This document shows, piece after piece, positions 27,796 to 36,146 of a stretch of DNA of 64,000 nucleotides. A program made the position numbers and the translations under genes. The stretch is from the NCBI RefSeq assembly GCF_015234305.1, contig NZ_JADGMI010000003.1, positions 248,001 through 312,000 of the forward strand, in the 5' to 3' direction. Below the pieces are notes generated by a model. The model did not search any database, was not told the DNA's origin, and saw nothing but the letters and a program-made list of their open reading frames with translations. The stretch is from Superficieibacter sp. 1612_C1 (GTDB taxonomy: Bacteria; Pseudomonadota; Gammaproteobacteria; Enterobacterales; Enterobacteriaceae). Position 1 is the stretch's first letter. Each line of letters opens with the position of its first letter.

Positions 27796-28344
27796 ATGAC
27801 CTCAAAAAGTGTTTCTACATCAGGCAATAGCGAAGACATGAGCGACAGCCGTATCGTTTCCTCACGCCACCTGGTTTCCGAACGTTGCGCGGAATTATCG
27901 GAACTGGAGTACGCGCTGATCATGACCAGTAATGCGTTCAACAAATGGATGGTGCGCTGCATGACCGCTGCGGGCGAGTCAGATATGGGAGCATTTGACG
28001 TTTCTCTTCTCCATCACGTGAACCACCGTAATCGCAAGAAGAAGCTGGCAGATATCTGTTTCGTACTGAATGTCGAGGATACCCATGTCGTCAACTATGC
28101 GCTGAAAAAGCTGGCGAAAGCAGGTTATGTCATCAGTGAGAAAGTAGGAAAAGAGCTCTATTACTCGACCAGCGAAGAGGGAAAGGCGCTGTGTATGAGA
28201 TACCGGGAAGTGCGTGAAGCCTGCCTGATTGCCATCCAGATGGAAAGCGGCATTTCCGGCCCTTCGATCGGCGATACCGCGCAATTGCTGCGCAGCATCT
28301 CGTCAATCTATGAAACGGCCGCACGTGCCGCAGCCTCGTTATAG
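27796..28344 (+). CDS. Winged-helix transcriptional regulator (MarR-like)
   Basis: 182-residue protein with a winged helix-turn-helix at about residues 65-130: MGAFDVSLLHHVNHRNRKKK, then LADICFVLNVEDTHVVNYAL, KKLAKAGYVISEK and YYSTSEEGKALC. This is a known bacterial family of single-domain winged-helix regulators next to small transport operons. It is divergent from the DUF969-DUF979-DUF2891 operon and probably controls it and itself. A longer frame from 27730 is open, but the ATG at 27796 follows AAGGA at a good distance. Confidence 0.82.
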   Translation: MTSKSVSTSGNSEDMSDSRIVSSRHLVSERCAELSELEYALIMTSNAFNKWMVRCMTAAGESDMGAFDVSLLHHVNHRNRKKKLADICFVLNVEDTHVVNYALKKLAKAGYVISEKVGKELYYSTSEEGKALCMRYREVREACLIAIQMESGISGPSIGDTAQLLRSISSIYETAARAAASL

Positions 28345-28501
28345 CCTCCCGTGAGACAGCCCCTGCGGCCGGTAAGTAGTCCGGCCATGTCAGGGTGAGG
28401 TTAATCTGCCAGGCTTACGCAGTTTATGATGACGACTGGTGGAGTAAAATAGCCGCCTTTCGGGAAAGGTCTGTAATCGGCTCAACGCTGGCGGGTGATA
28501 A

Positions 28502-29410
28502 TCATGCCGGCTCGATTTGCGTCGGGAGATCAAATATCAGTGACCGGTGCACGGCTGCGCCTGCCCATGCACCGTCGCCAACTGCCAGCGAAACCGAATG
28601 CGGCACGCGTGCCACGTCGCCGCAGGCAAACGCACCGGGGACGGAGGTCTCCTTCGTGGCATCACTGCGGATCTGCGTACCAAACGGGGTCTCTTCCAGT
28701 TCACAGCCCAATGTTTGTGCAATGCTCGTGGCTGGCTGATTCCGGGGAGCGGTGAAGATTCCGGCAAAGCGTAACAGGCGGCCGTCAACAAGCTCAATAT
28801 CAGCATCATTGACCAGACGCGCAATCCGCGTGGCTTCAACAGCGATGCCACGCTGATGTAAATCCGCATGGACTTCTGCACTCAGCTCAACAGCATCGTT
28901 GGTGAACAGCGTCACACTCCCCCATTCCGCCACCATCTGCGCCTGATGCGCAGCCATATCGCCCGCGGCAATAACCGCGATGTGTCCCTGATTGAGTTCG
29001 TAACCATGACAGTAAGGGCAGTGAAATACATATTGCCCCCAGCGCTGCGGTAAGCCATCAATCTCAGGAAGGCGATCTTTCACCCCGGTAGCAAACAGTA
29101 CACGACGGGATGCAAAGCTTTCCCCTGTCAGCGTCTGTACCTGAAACGACTCTTTTTCACCCGTTACCTTTTCTGCGCGTCCCTGCTGCCAGCGTAAAGT
29201 GGGATAACGCATGATTTGTGCACGTGCATTTTCAAAAATCACCGACGGGTCAACGCCATCCTGCCCGATGAAGCCGTGCGAGTGGCTGGCAAACCGGTTC
29301 CGTCGCTCCCCGGCATCAATGATAAGGACCTGACGTCGGGCGCGCACCAGTTGAAGCGCAGCCGCCATGCCGGCGTAGCTGCCGCCAATAATAATTACAT
29401 CATATTTCAT
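28502..29410 (-). CDS. Thioredoxin-reductase-like FAD oxidoreductase
   Basis: 302-residue flavoprotein of the TrxB-like class II pyridine-nucleotide disulfide oxidoreductases. It has the FAD motif IIIGGSYAGMAAALQL (residues 6-21), the redox pair HCPYCHGYE (Cys131, Cys134), an NAD(P)-binding IAVIAAGDMAAHQA segment and the C-terminal FACGDVAR FAD motif. The CPYC pair suggests disulfide chemistry, but the partner is unknown; it is not the housekeeping TrxB. The ATG at 29410 follows a perfect GGAGG and opens with MKYDVIIIGG; an upstream in-frame start is rejected. It has no co-directional neighbour within 200 bases. Confidence 0.9.
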   Translation of the reverse strand: MKYDVIIIGGSYAGMAAALQLVRARRQVLIIDAGERRNRFASHSHGFIGQDGVDPSVIFENARAQIMRYPTLRWQQGRAEKVTGEKESFQVQTLTGESFASRRVLFATGVKDRLPEIDGLPQRWGQYVFHCPYCHGYELNQGHIAVIAAGDMAAHQAQMVAEWGSVTLFTNDAVELSAEVHADLHQRGIAVEATRIARLVNDADIELVDGRLLRFAGIFTAPRNQPATSIAQTLGCELEETPFGTQIRSDATKETSVPGAFACGDVARVPHSVSLAVGDGAWAGAAVHRSLIFDLPTQIEPA

Positions 29411-29625
29411 TCTTAACCTCCGTAAATGCGCTGTTTTACGTGATCCGGGAGATGCGCCAGAAGCAGGCCAGCAAGCATTTTCAGCCTCTTCAGAGCAGGT
29501 AATCGGCTGCGGCACCTGTTACAAATCGTCACCGCGACCTGAAGCCACAGGTTTACAGGAGCAACAGACAATACAACACGGTCGGAGTGATGCCTTTCAT
29601 GTAACTTACGATATTACGAATGAGA

Positions 29626-30147
29626 TTAAACCGCAACCCCTACAGATGGCGATTCTGTATCTGACATAAGCCAGATAGTTATCGTTGCAGCGCCGCCCAT
29701 TATTCCCGAAATGATGCCTGACAGATCACCCTTATTGAGATTATGGGTACCCACGCCGCTCGTAAACGCTACGCCAAGAACACCAATCATGGTGCCTGTC
29801 CAAACATAGCGATCTGACAATCTCCTGAGGACCAGAAATGCAATAATGGGAACAAATACAGGCGATATCCGCTGAAGCAACACTGCTGTGCTCAGCTCGG
29901 TATTTTTTACAGCATAGAAGTAGGTCAGGAGTGCAAAGAATGTAAAAAGTGCTCTCAGCGCATGCAAACTTTTTCTTTCAGATTTCAAACTGAACTGACC
30001 CGAGAAAAAACCTACCAACACGACGAATATAAAGCTGAACATATTACGCCAGAAGACTAATGACAAAATATCCATTTCAGAAGATACATATTTAACAATA
30101 ACCCCTGCCATCAGCCGTCCCGGAAAGCAGCATCTCAGCCTATTCAA
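29626..30147 (-). pseudogene. Truncated EamA-family exporter
   Basis: 173 codons that fit only the first half of an EamA (DMT) transporter, which normally has about 290 residues, ten spans and two EamA domains. The N-terminal span is partly missing (the frame opens MNRLRCCFPGRLMAG and joins the family only at about VIVKYVSSEMDILSLVFWRN), and the second domain is absent: after DTESPSVGVAV there is a stop, and the 215 bases to the next gene hold no continuation. It overlaps the end of the upstream MORN-like gene by eight bases. I read it as a remnant left by deletion, unlikely to transport anything. Confidence 0.7.
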
Positions 30148-31948
30148 TCATCGGACTATGGATCATTAAGAACTCCCAGGTGTTATTCTGCATCAGCGGG
30201 AACCCCTGGCTGAATGCATTCCCTGAAACCTGATGCGCATAGTGGATTTCTGGGGCTGGCTTATCTTTAACTGACGCGGGACCAAACGAGGTCAGTTCAG
30301 AAATGAGCACGTTACCGCTTTTCAGCATGCTGCTTGCATTGTTCATAAGCACCTGAGGCGAGCCGCTAATTTCAACAGCTTTCATCACCGCACGACCAAT
30401 TTCAGGCGCATACCATATCGTCTCAACGGTATAGCCCGAGACCTCACACGCTTTTGTATCACAGGTCATTTCCGACGCCAGCGTGCCAGTATGATGTGGA
30501 CTGGATTTAGTCCAGTGGATAGTACGGGTAATCAGCAGCGTATCAAAGGTCCCGCCTGCAACCGTGATTTTCTCAATGCCTGCAATTTTTGATAAAGACG
30601 TCGCTTTATAGCTATATCCCCACTCCTGCCCCTTATCCCACGGCACGGTTACCCGGGTCTGGTAGCTATTCTTCCACTCCTTACCCGGCGTCAACGGAAA
30701 TGAGAGAATTTGTCGATCCTGCTGTGGCTGATTCGGCATGATCCAGGTGTAGCTATCGAGATTTTCTTTTATTTCACCGTGGTCTGTCCGCCAGGTTGCC
30801 GTCTTATCATCCGATGTAATTAATTTCAGTGCGCTGCTGTGTTTGCCATCTGAGCTATATTCCCACACGTTACCAGGTTTCGGCAGAACCCGTGAATCGA
30901 TATTAAAGGGGATCTTAACGTGCGGCATTCCCTTGTCATTATACGTAATGTAATCAAGCCCTACGCTATAACTAGCGGTTTTTTGCTTGTCCGAAGCGTG
31001 CTTCTCGAAAAAAATAACATTCGCAACGTCGTCAAGTGCGAAACTGTCTCCCGTTTCCTTACCCGCCTTAAATTGAGAGTAACGAACGACCTTGCCATCT
31101 TTTACCGTTTTTTCTTCCCCTTCTTTTACCCCATTTTTATAGGTAGAAAAGGTAGTTTGTCCCTCATGGCTACTGATTTGCTCCCCATCTCTCTGTAAGC
31201 GGCCATTGGCAATATATTGTACTAAATCAGTCAGTTGCCCATCACTGTTAAAAGTTTCAGTTTTGCTACGGGCCACGCCAGTCATCAGGGTTTTTCGTTC
31301 TACAATTTTTCCATCTGCGCCACGGGTGATCGTTATCAAGGGATCCTTGCCATATTTTTCAATACGTTTTATTAACTTCCCATTCTCATCGAAGTAATCG
31401 TCTATTTCTTTTTCGATGTTCTTTACGGTTTTCGTGTAATTTTTTTGTTTAAGCTTGCCATCAGCATAGTAATACTTCGATTCTTTATATTTCTCACCGT
31501 CATAATTAAGGCCCTCATAACTAAGCTGACCGTTATCATAATACGTTCGCTCATTGATGGACCATCCGCCGTCGAGATATCGTTTTACTTCTTTGGGAGA
31601 GCCATTCTCATTATAGGTCGTTTCTAAACCAACAGGGGTTCCCTCTTTATCCCACACGCCCTCTTTCTTTATTTTCCCATCAGGATAATAGAAGCGGTAT
31701 TTTCCAGTCATATTTTCGCTTGCGAGCAAATCTTCATGGTTATTATCTTGTAAGGTGGCCTGAAGATAGGGCTTACCATCAGGGTAGCGCAGTGTGAATT
31801 TATCTCCGGGTTTTGCTGGCCAGTCGAGTAGCCAGGCAGTCTTCTGCCCTTCTTTAGCAAGTTGCCATTCACTGGTTACATTGCGCGTTTCAGCCCAGGC
31901 TGAATGCGCCAGAGTAATGACAGACAGTAAATATATCGCTCGTTTCAT
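30140..31948 (-). CDS. Secreted MORN-like/YwqK-type repeat protein
   Basis: 602-residue protein with a signal peptide (MKRAIYLLSVITLAHSAWA, cleavage after Ala19), so probably periplasmic. Residues 50-300 contain at least seven YwqK/MORN-type repeats built on YYPDGKIKKEG, YNENGSPKEV, YYDNGQLSYEG, YYADGKLKQK and FNSDGQLTDL. The C-terminal third (from about 350) is a different, beta-rich domain with TFDTLLITRTIHWTK and IWYAPEIGRAVMKAVEISG, like uncharacterised periplasmic domains. Function unknown; YwqK relatives are called antitoxins in Gram-positives, but no toxin gene is nearby. AT-rich against the flanks. The protein ends abruptly in a hydrophobic WEFLMIHSPMIE, and its 3' end overlaps the EamA remnant. 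Confidence 0.72.
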   Translation of the reverse strand: MKRAIYLLSVITLAHSAWAETRNVTSEWQLAKEGQKTAWLLDWPAKPGDKFTLRYPDGKPYLQATLQDNNHEDLLASENMTGKYRFYYPDGKIKKEGVWDKEGTPVGLETTYNENGSPKEVKRYLDGGWSINERTYYDNGQLSYEGLNYDGEKYKESKYYYADGKLKQKNYTKTVKNIEKEIDDYFDENGKLIKRIEKYGKDPLITITRGADGKIVERKTLMTGVARSKTETFNSDGQLTDLVQYIANGRLQRDGEQISSHEGQTTFSTYKNGVKEGEEKTVKDGKVVRYSQFKAGKETGDSFALDDVANVIFFEKHASDKQKTASYSVGLDYITYNDKGMPHVKIPFNIDSRVLPKPGNVWEYSSDGKHSSALKLITSDDKTATWRTDHGEIKENLDSYTWIMPNQPQQDRQILSFPLTPGKEWKNSYQTRVTVPWDKGQEWGYSYKATSLSKIAGIEKITVAGGTFDTLLITRTIHWTKSSPHHTGTLASEMTCDTKACEVSGYTVETIWYAPEIGRAVMKAVEISGSPQVLMNNASSMLKSGNVLISELTSFGPASVKDKPAPEIHYAHQVSGNAFSQGFPLMQNNTWEFLMIHSPMIE

Positions 31949-32180
31949 TCCTGCTCCTGAAATTCATATTTAACACCTGAAGCGGATGTCAAACTTTATT
32001 GCATTTTTTGTATTATCACCGTTAGATTCAGGATCGGACAACTACCTGAATTTTCATTGACGGCTTTGATTTTTTTAGAATTCGGGAGTGTCTGGAGAAT
32101 GTGGGTCTCCCTGTGCCAGAAGCGGACCATGATAACGTTGAAATGTGTTAATCAATAACGAGCCAGCCACGGATACCTGT
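31949..32180. other. Intergenic region upstream of the MORN-like gene
   Basis: 232 AT-rich bases with no ORF. Contains one copy of the dispersed repeat core CTGTGCCAGAAGCGGAC (32111-32127). Confidence 0.5.
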
Positions 32181-32516
32181 TCATTTATCAGAGTATGAAA
32201 TTCGGTATCCACTACCAGCACTGAGAACGTTTGCAAACCCGGCCTGGCCTAAGTGCATGCCTGCGATTAGCAGTTTTTCCCGGACCGCTTTTTCCAGAAT
32301 TTTCTTTCGTGTTTCTTGGGCCAGAGCGGGAGCGTTGTCAAACAAAATGGAAACAGCCGGTTGTGCTGACTGAATATGAGGGTAATGGACAATGTCCCCC
32401 CATATTAATAAGCATTGATTATCCGAATCAATGCGAAACCCCGTATGTCCCGGTAACCATACCGGGAGAATGCCATCTGCTATTTTGTCCCCGTTAAAAA
32501 AGCGCACGCTATGCAC
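32181..32516 (-). pseudogene. 5'-truncated metallo-beta-lactamase-fold hydrolase
   Basis: About 112 codons equal to the C-terminal half of an MBL-fold hydrolase: VWLPGHTGFRI carries the third metal histidine and LLIWGDIVHYP the bridging aspartate, with GMHLGQAGFANV near the end. The N-terminal half with the HxHxDH motif is missing. The only start at the left edge is a GTG inside the fold, without a ribosome site. It runs head to head into the LysR remnant at about 32510, where both genes lose their 5' ends. Not expected to be functional. Confidence 0.75.
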
Positions 32517-33205
32517 ATCACGTTCGTGAAACCCTCGATCGGCTCGAAAGGGATACTCAGTACATAATGGGAATGCCTGAAGGCAGTAAGAGTCTGGATA
32601 TTGCCGTCCTGCCGACGTTTTCCAGCCGATGGCTTATTCCCCGCCTGAACGGCTTTAAATCTTTGTACCCTGACATAATGTTAAATATTGCTGCCAGAAC
32701 CGATCCTTTCATTTTGCCCGGAAGTGGCTTTGACGCTGTGATTCATTTTGAACATTCCGCCTGGGCAGGCATGCGTATGCAATTTCTGTTTCAGGAAAAT
32801 CTGATGCCCGTGTGCCATCCTGCACTGTTAACAAATAATGACGTCAATGAACAGTTAAACGAACTTCCGCGAATTCACCGTCGACAGAATCCAGATGCAT
32901 GGCATCACTATGCCCGGGAAAGTGGGATAACCCTCGATAATCCGGGTCAGGGTGTTCGCTACGATCTTCATGAAATGGCAATAGCTGCCGTAATGGCGGG
33001 ACAAGGCGTGGCACTGGTACCGCATATGTATATCGAGAATGAATTGAGTCGCGGCATGCTTGTTTCGCCCTGGCCAGCATCAGAAAGCCTGAGCAAAAAA
33101 TTCTGTTTAGTAAAACCGACGGAAACTGGAATAAACGAAGTGGCGCCAGAGAATTTTGAACGCTGGTTGCTTGCTGAAATGAATACGCTGGCAAGATCTT
33201 CTTAA
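32513..33205 (+). pseudogene. 5'-truncated LysR-family regulator
   Basis: The frame holds the linker helix (AHHVRETLDRLERDTQYI) and the whole effector-binding domain of a GcvA-like LysR protein, from LDIAVLPTFSSRWLIPRLNG through GQGVALVPHMYIENELSRGM to the end. The helix-turn-helix, about 60-80 residues, is absent; in-frame stops precede 32498. A 212-codon ORF starting at 32567 could still make an effector domain, but without DNA binding. Opposite orientation to the MBL remnant fits a former divergent regulator-target pair. Confidence 0.78.
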
Positions 33206-33235
33206 TGCCGAAGTATGACGTTACGCCCGCTCCTG

Positions 33236-33285
33236 GCTCTTAGCAGACGTCATGTTCCTTGGACCTGGCCGCTTCGTGCCAGAGG
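33236..33285 (+). repeat. Dispersed 50-bp intergenic repeat, copy 1
   Basis: Matches 42 of 50 bases with 36034-36083. Shared words are GCAGAC near the left and TGGCCGCTTC followed by TGCCAGA at the right. It lies between the LysR remnant and a terminator. Confidence 0.7.
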
Positions 33286-33286
33286 A

Positions 33287-33320
33287 AAAACATAAATGCC
33301 CTTTCGGGCATTTATGTTTT
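33287..33320. terminator. Strong bidirectional terminator
   Basis: Perfect 15-bp stem AAAACATAAATGCCC / GGGCATTTATGTTTT with loop TTTC. A-rich and T-rich ends serve both directions: the LysR remnant on the plus strand and the small membrane ORF on the reverse strand. Confidence 0.9.
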
Positions 33321-33373
33321 GCTTGCAACTATCCTGATATGACTGGTTAAAATGCCATGTTGTTACACAGGCA

Positions 33374-33448
33374 TTAATGGAAAAACAGTGCAATCAGGAT
33401 AATGATTGGAATAGGTACACCTAAAAAGAATAGTAATAATGAGCGCAT
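33374..33448 (-). CDS. 24-residue hydrophobic membrane peptide
   Basis: Short ORF encoding MRSLLLFFLGVPIPIIILIALF plus two residues: essentially one membrane span with a positive N-terminus. A good ribosome site (GAGAGG) stands 6 bases before the ATG, and a strong terminator follows 54 bases after the stop. It starts 25 bases after the stop of the upstream multi-span membrane gene in the same direction, so the two are probably co-transcribed. Function unknown; similar tiny proteins occur near the same type of neighbour in other proteobacteria as far as I recall. Confidence 0.65.
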   Translation of the reverse strand: MRSLLLFFLGVPIPIIILIALFFH

Positions 33449-33473
33449 TTTAAACCTCTCGCATAATTAAAGA

Positions 33474-34454
33474 TTATAAATCACGTTGACGGCCACCGAA
33501 GGTCGCACACAGGCTGGCTACGAAGGCACCTGCCAGTAGAGAAATGAATGTCCAGAGCATTAAATAGCTCGTGGCTTTGCGTGCGGTATCGGCAGCTTGC
33601 TGCGCTTTCTCCTTCGTTTCTTTTAATTTAGCCTGGGCTTTGTCATAGGTGCTCTGTACCCGCTGTTCAGCCTCTTGCTGACTGATACCCGTATTTTGAG
33701 CAATCAGCTGAGCGACATACTGACGATCTTCCTGGGGTAAAGCGCCGGTGGTAATGCTGTTAACAAATATACCGGTCACTTCGCTTAACTGTGCAGGAGA
33801 AACGGGTTGCTGAGATGCAGAAGGCGTTGCAGGAGCAGTGGGCGACGCGGGATCGGCAGCGTTGTTTGCAGGTGTGGCAGGATTGTTCGCCCTGAACATC
33901 GAATTAACAAAATAGTCCATCGACGAACCTTGTGCTCCAGACGACCCGTTCGCCATACTCGCTGCACCAGCCGCCGTGGTCGCCGCTGCCCCCCCGGCAA
34001 CGGTACCCGCGATTTTAGCGCTCCCTCCAACGATGGAACCCACCGTGCTCGTTAACAGCGCAGCAGATATCAGCGCCGCCACAGCCCAGGTCAAAAAACC
34101 GTGCGCGGTATCGCGGAAGTAAACTTCGTCGCGCTGTGTATCGACCCATTTCGTGCGCAGTCGTCCGGATAAATAGCCTCCCATACCCGACGCAACAATT
34201 TGAGTAAACGTCAACCAGGCTATGGCAGCGATACCCACCGTACCTGCGTCAAGCCCGCGACTTTCCCATGGCGAAACGGACGTAAGACCTAAACCGGCAC
34301 CCAGCATAAGCAAAATTAAAGAGAGGGATGCCGCTGCTGCCGCGCCGGCAAAGATGGCACCCCATGATACAGCGCTGCTGCTTGTGGCGGGCAGGGGCAG
34401 ACGAGTATCGGGGTACGTGTTATTCATTGTGGCGTGCTCGTGGATATGAGTCAT
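33474..34454 (-). CDS. PhnA-like multi-span membrane protein
   Basis: 326-residue inner-membrane protein of the loosely named PhnA-like group; no link to phosphonate metabolism is implied. It has two N-terminal spans (about residues 27-57 and 68-95, with VSWGAIFAGAAAAASLSLIL), a third after DTAHGFLTWAVAALISA, then a low-complexity Ala/Pro/Thr-rich stretch, a SAQLSEVTGIFVNSI... helical segment with a long coiled coil rich in Lys, Glu and Ala, and a last span near LMLWTFISLLAGAFVAS. The ATG at 34454 follows AAGGA; an ATG ten codons in is possible. Such proteins are often seen with stress-linked small membrane proteins, but function is unknown. Confidence 0.72.
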   Translation of the reverse strand: MTHIHEHATMNNTYPDTRLPLPATSSSAVSWGAIFAGAAAAASLSLILLMLGAGLGLTSVSPWESRGLDAGTVGIAAIAWLTFTQIVASGMGGYLSGRLRTKWVDTQRDEVYFRDTAHGFLTWAVAALISAALLTSTVGSIVGGSAKIAGTVAGGAAATTAAGAASMANGSSGAQGSSMDYFVNSMFRANNPATPANNAADPASPTAPATPSASQQPVSPAQLSEVTGIFVNSITTGALPQEDRQYVAQLIAQNTGISQQEAEQRVQSTYDKAQAKLKETKEKAQQAADTARKATSYLMLWTFISLLAGAFVASLCATFGGRQRDL

Positions 34455-35106
34455 AGCTGTTGTCCTTTGATTAAACTTTGCGTTCGGAACCAGGAACTGA
34501 CTGAAGAAACAGGAAACATAATCACCTTCAACACTAAGGCCCTTCAGGAGCCGGATGATGCCATTTATAAAAAGGAAAGCGGTAAAGCTTAAAAAATTAA
34601 AAACTAAATATCACAATGGAAATTTATTCCACGTACTAAGGATAGTAGATGATTTTTTACTAAAGGGATTTTGAACTTTAAAAATCCGTTACCATTCAAG
34701 ATGGCGGGTTTTATAGTGAGCCTTAGATTTACCCGCACGCCAGAGTTAATGGCAACAGAATTACGCTATGTCGGTAGCACCAGACCTGACCGGAGACATA
34801 CGAAAGAACATTCAGGGACGCAATTTCCACGGGCTAATCCGCTCTTCCCCATGCAGAATCATCACAAAACTGTTGCACCGCTAGCTTGCCTGCTGGTTGA
34901 CTCCAAAGCCAGCCGCTGCGTGATCAAGGGGCGGAGATACTGCTTATCCCACGCAAGGTAGTGATCTGCTGGTATTCGCTCGGGCAGGGGAAAATACTTC
35001 CATCCAGTAAAATATAAAACTGTGATCTTCTCTCTGATGTTCAATATGCGTCGACTAATGCGCAAGCAATAACGAACTTCCGCTTTTCGCTCAGGCGGCC
35101 TTAAAA
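34455..35106. other. Long non-coding stretch
   Basis: 652 bases without a gene I can support. Two overlapping opposite ORFs, 34671-34961 and 34862-35065, have no ribosome site or recognisable family and may be decayed coding DNA. A fragment of the dispersed repeat (ACTTCCGCTTTTCGCTC) is at 35076-35092. Confidence 0.45.
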
Positions 35107-35328
35107 CTAAAGGTTTTCCATATAACGAAATGCTTTCATCAGTTCTTCTTCAGTTAGCGGTGACACCAAACTTGAGCCGGAATTTTTCTCTATGTTTGTC
35201 AAAAGCTCTTTGCGGGTGATTCCTAACCTGTTCGCCACATGGTTAGCACAACTTCGCGCGTGAGAAGCTCTGTGCGCCAAAGGCCTTGCTGTATCCAAAA
35301 CTCGTCTTCTTGATGACGAATGCGACAT
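35107..35328 (-). CDS. Small hypothetical protein (73 aa)
   Basis: 73 residues, basic and polar in the first half (RRRVLDTARPLAHRASHARS), then LGITRKELLTNIEKN and an acidic helix EEELMKAFRYMENL. No membrane span or known domain recognised. An AAGGAG site stands 7 bases before the ATG, which supports translation. The DELxR-type helical second half could be a small protein-protein binding module. Isolated between repeat fragments. Confidence 0.5.
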   Translation of the reverse strand: MSHSSSRRRVLDTARPLAHRASHARSCANHVANRLGITRKELLTNIEKNSGSSLVSPLTEEELMKAFRYMENL

Positions 35329-35468
35329 TGATTTCTCCTTTACCCGATACTTTATCCTTTCAGCTATTAAGAATCATGGATTTTGTCTGCCAATTTCTGC
35401 GGGGAGATACAGTAAACGTTAATTCATGCTCCACAAAAACTGAAAGTGATTATAACTGCCTCCTTTTC

Positions 35469-35520
35469 GCTCAAAGCAGACCGTGCAATGTACGCATGTC
35501 TGCTCTGTGCCAGAAGCGGA
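35469..35520 (+). repeat. Dispersed intergenic repeat, copy 2 (variant)
   Basis: Starts with the same GCTCAAAGCAGAC as copy 3 and ends TGCTCTGTGCCAGAAGCGGA; the middle differs. CTGTGCCAGAAGCGGA is shared with 32111-32127. Confidence 0.6.
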
Positions 35521-35552
35521 TTTTAAGCGATGCTGAGTCGCTTGTAAGTCAT

Positions 35553-35900
35553 TTAGAGGTTTTTCCAGTCAGGCAGATTATTGGCCTTTTTACGCCACCA
35601 GTGAAACGCTGCCATCATTACGCCAAACAGAATCCCACCGGAGAGACTTCTGAATATCACCCAGGAAGGTTGAACGCCCATACCTTGCCATATGAAAAAC
35701 CACATAACGAGTCCCCATACAAGACCAAATCCGAATCCCATCATAAACGTTACTTGCCAGAATGAAGCGAAAGGTAATGGCGGGATTTTTAGTCCTAACT
35801 TCCATAATGCACGCAACAGAGGAGGAGCATAGTTGCTGCGCCACATGTTTTTACTTTCCATAATGGCAAATGCACGTTTCTTTTTTCGCTCAAAACTCAT
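35553..35900 (-). CDS. DUF6404 family membrane protein
   Basis: 115-residue protein with a basic cytoplasmic start (SFERKKKRAF), MWRSNYAPPLLRALWKLGLKIPPLPFAS, and two close membrane spans (TFMMGFGFGLVWGLVMWFFI and FRSLSGGILFGVMMAAF), ending in a short charged tail. The WRSNYAPPLLRALWKLG pattern is typical of DUF6404. Function unknown. I chose the ATG at 35900, with AGGGAG before it; seven extra codons are open upstream. Stands alone among repeats. Confidence 0.72.
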   Translation of the reverse strand: MSFERKKKRAFAIMESKNMWRSNYAPPLLRALWKLGLKIPPLPFASFWQVTFMMGFGFGLVWGLVMWFFIWQGMGVQPSWVIFRSLSGGILFGVMMAAFHWWRKKANNLPDWKNL

Positions 35901-36033
35901 CTTTTTCTCCCTGCATGACACTTAGTCTGTTTGTGGGACCTCTGTTATGATTGCTTGCATTCACATCTGAACTGAATCGTGCAGACTTCACTTGGTATCA
36001 TAACTCAAAAGAGACCGCTTAAGTCCGCTACTC

Positions 36034-36083
36034 GCTCAAAGCAGACATCATATTCCTCGGAACTGGCCGCTTCATGCCAGAAG
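36034..36083 (+). repeat. Dispersed 50-bp intergenic repeat, copy 3
   Basis: Best-kept copy with 33236-33285 (42 of 50 bases identical). Lies just upstream of the TPR gene. A short variant also occurs at 36982-37006 (GTCCGCTTCGAGCCAAAAGC). Confidence 0.7.
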
Positions 36084-36146
36084 TGCGCGTTGCAAACATG
36101 ATTTTTTAGCGTAGTTTACTTGTAGTGAACATTTATGGAGATAATC

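Noticed and set aside
34671-35065. Two opposite ORFs of 96 and 67 codons
   Set aside because: No ribosome site, no known domain, overlapping each other; left as possible decayed DNA.
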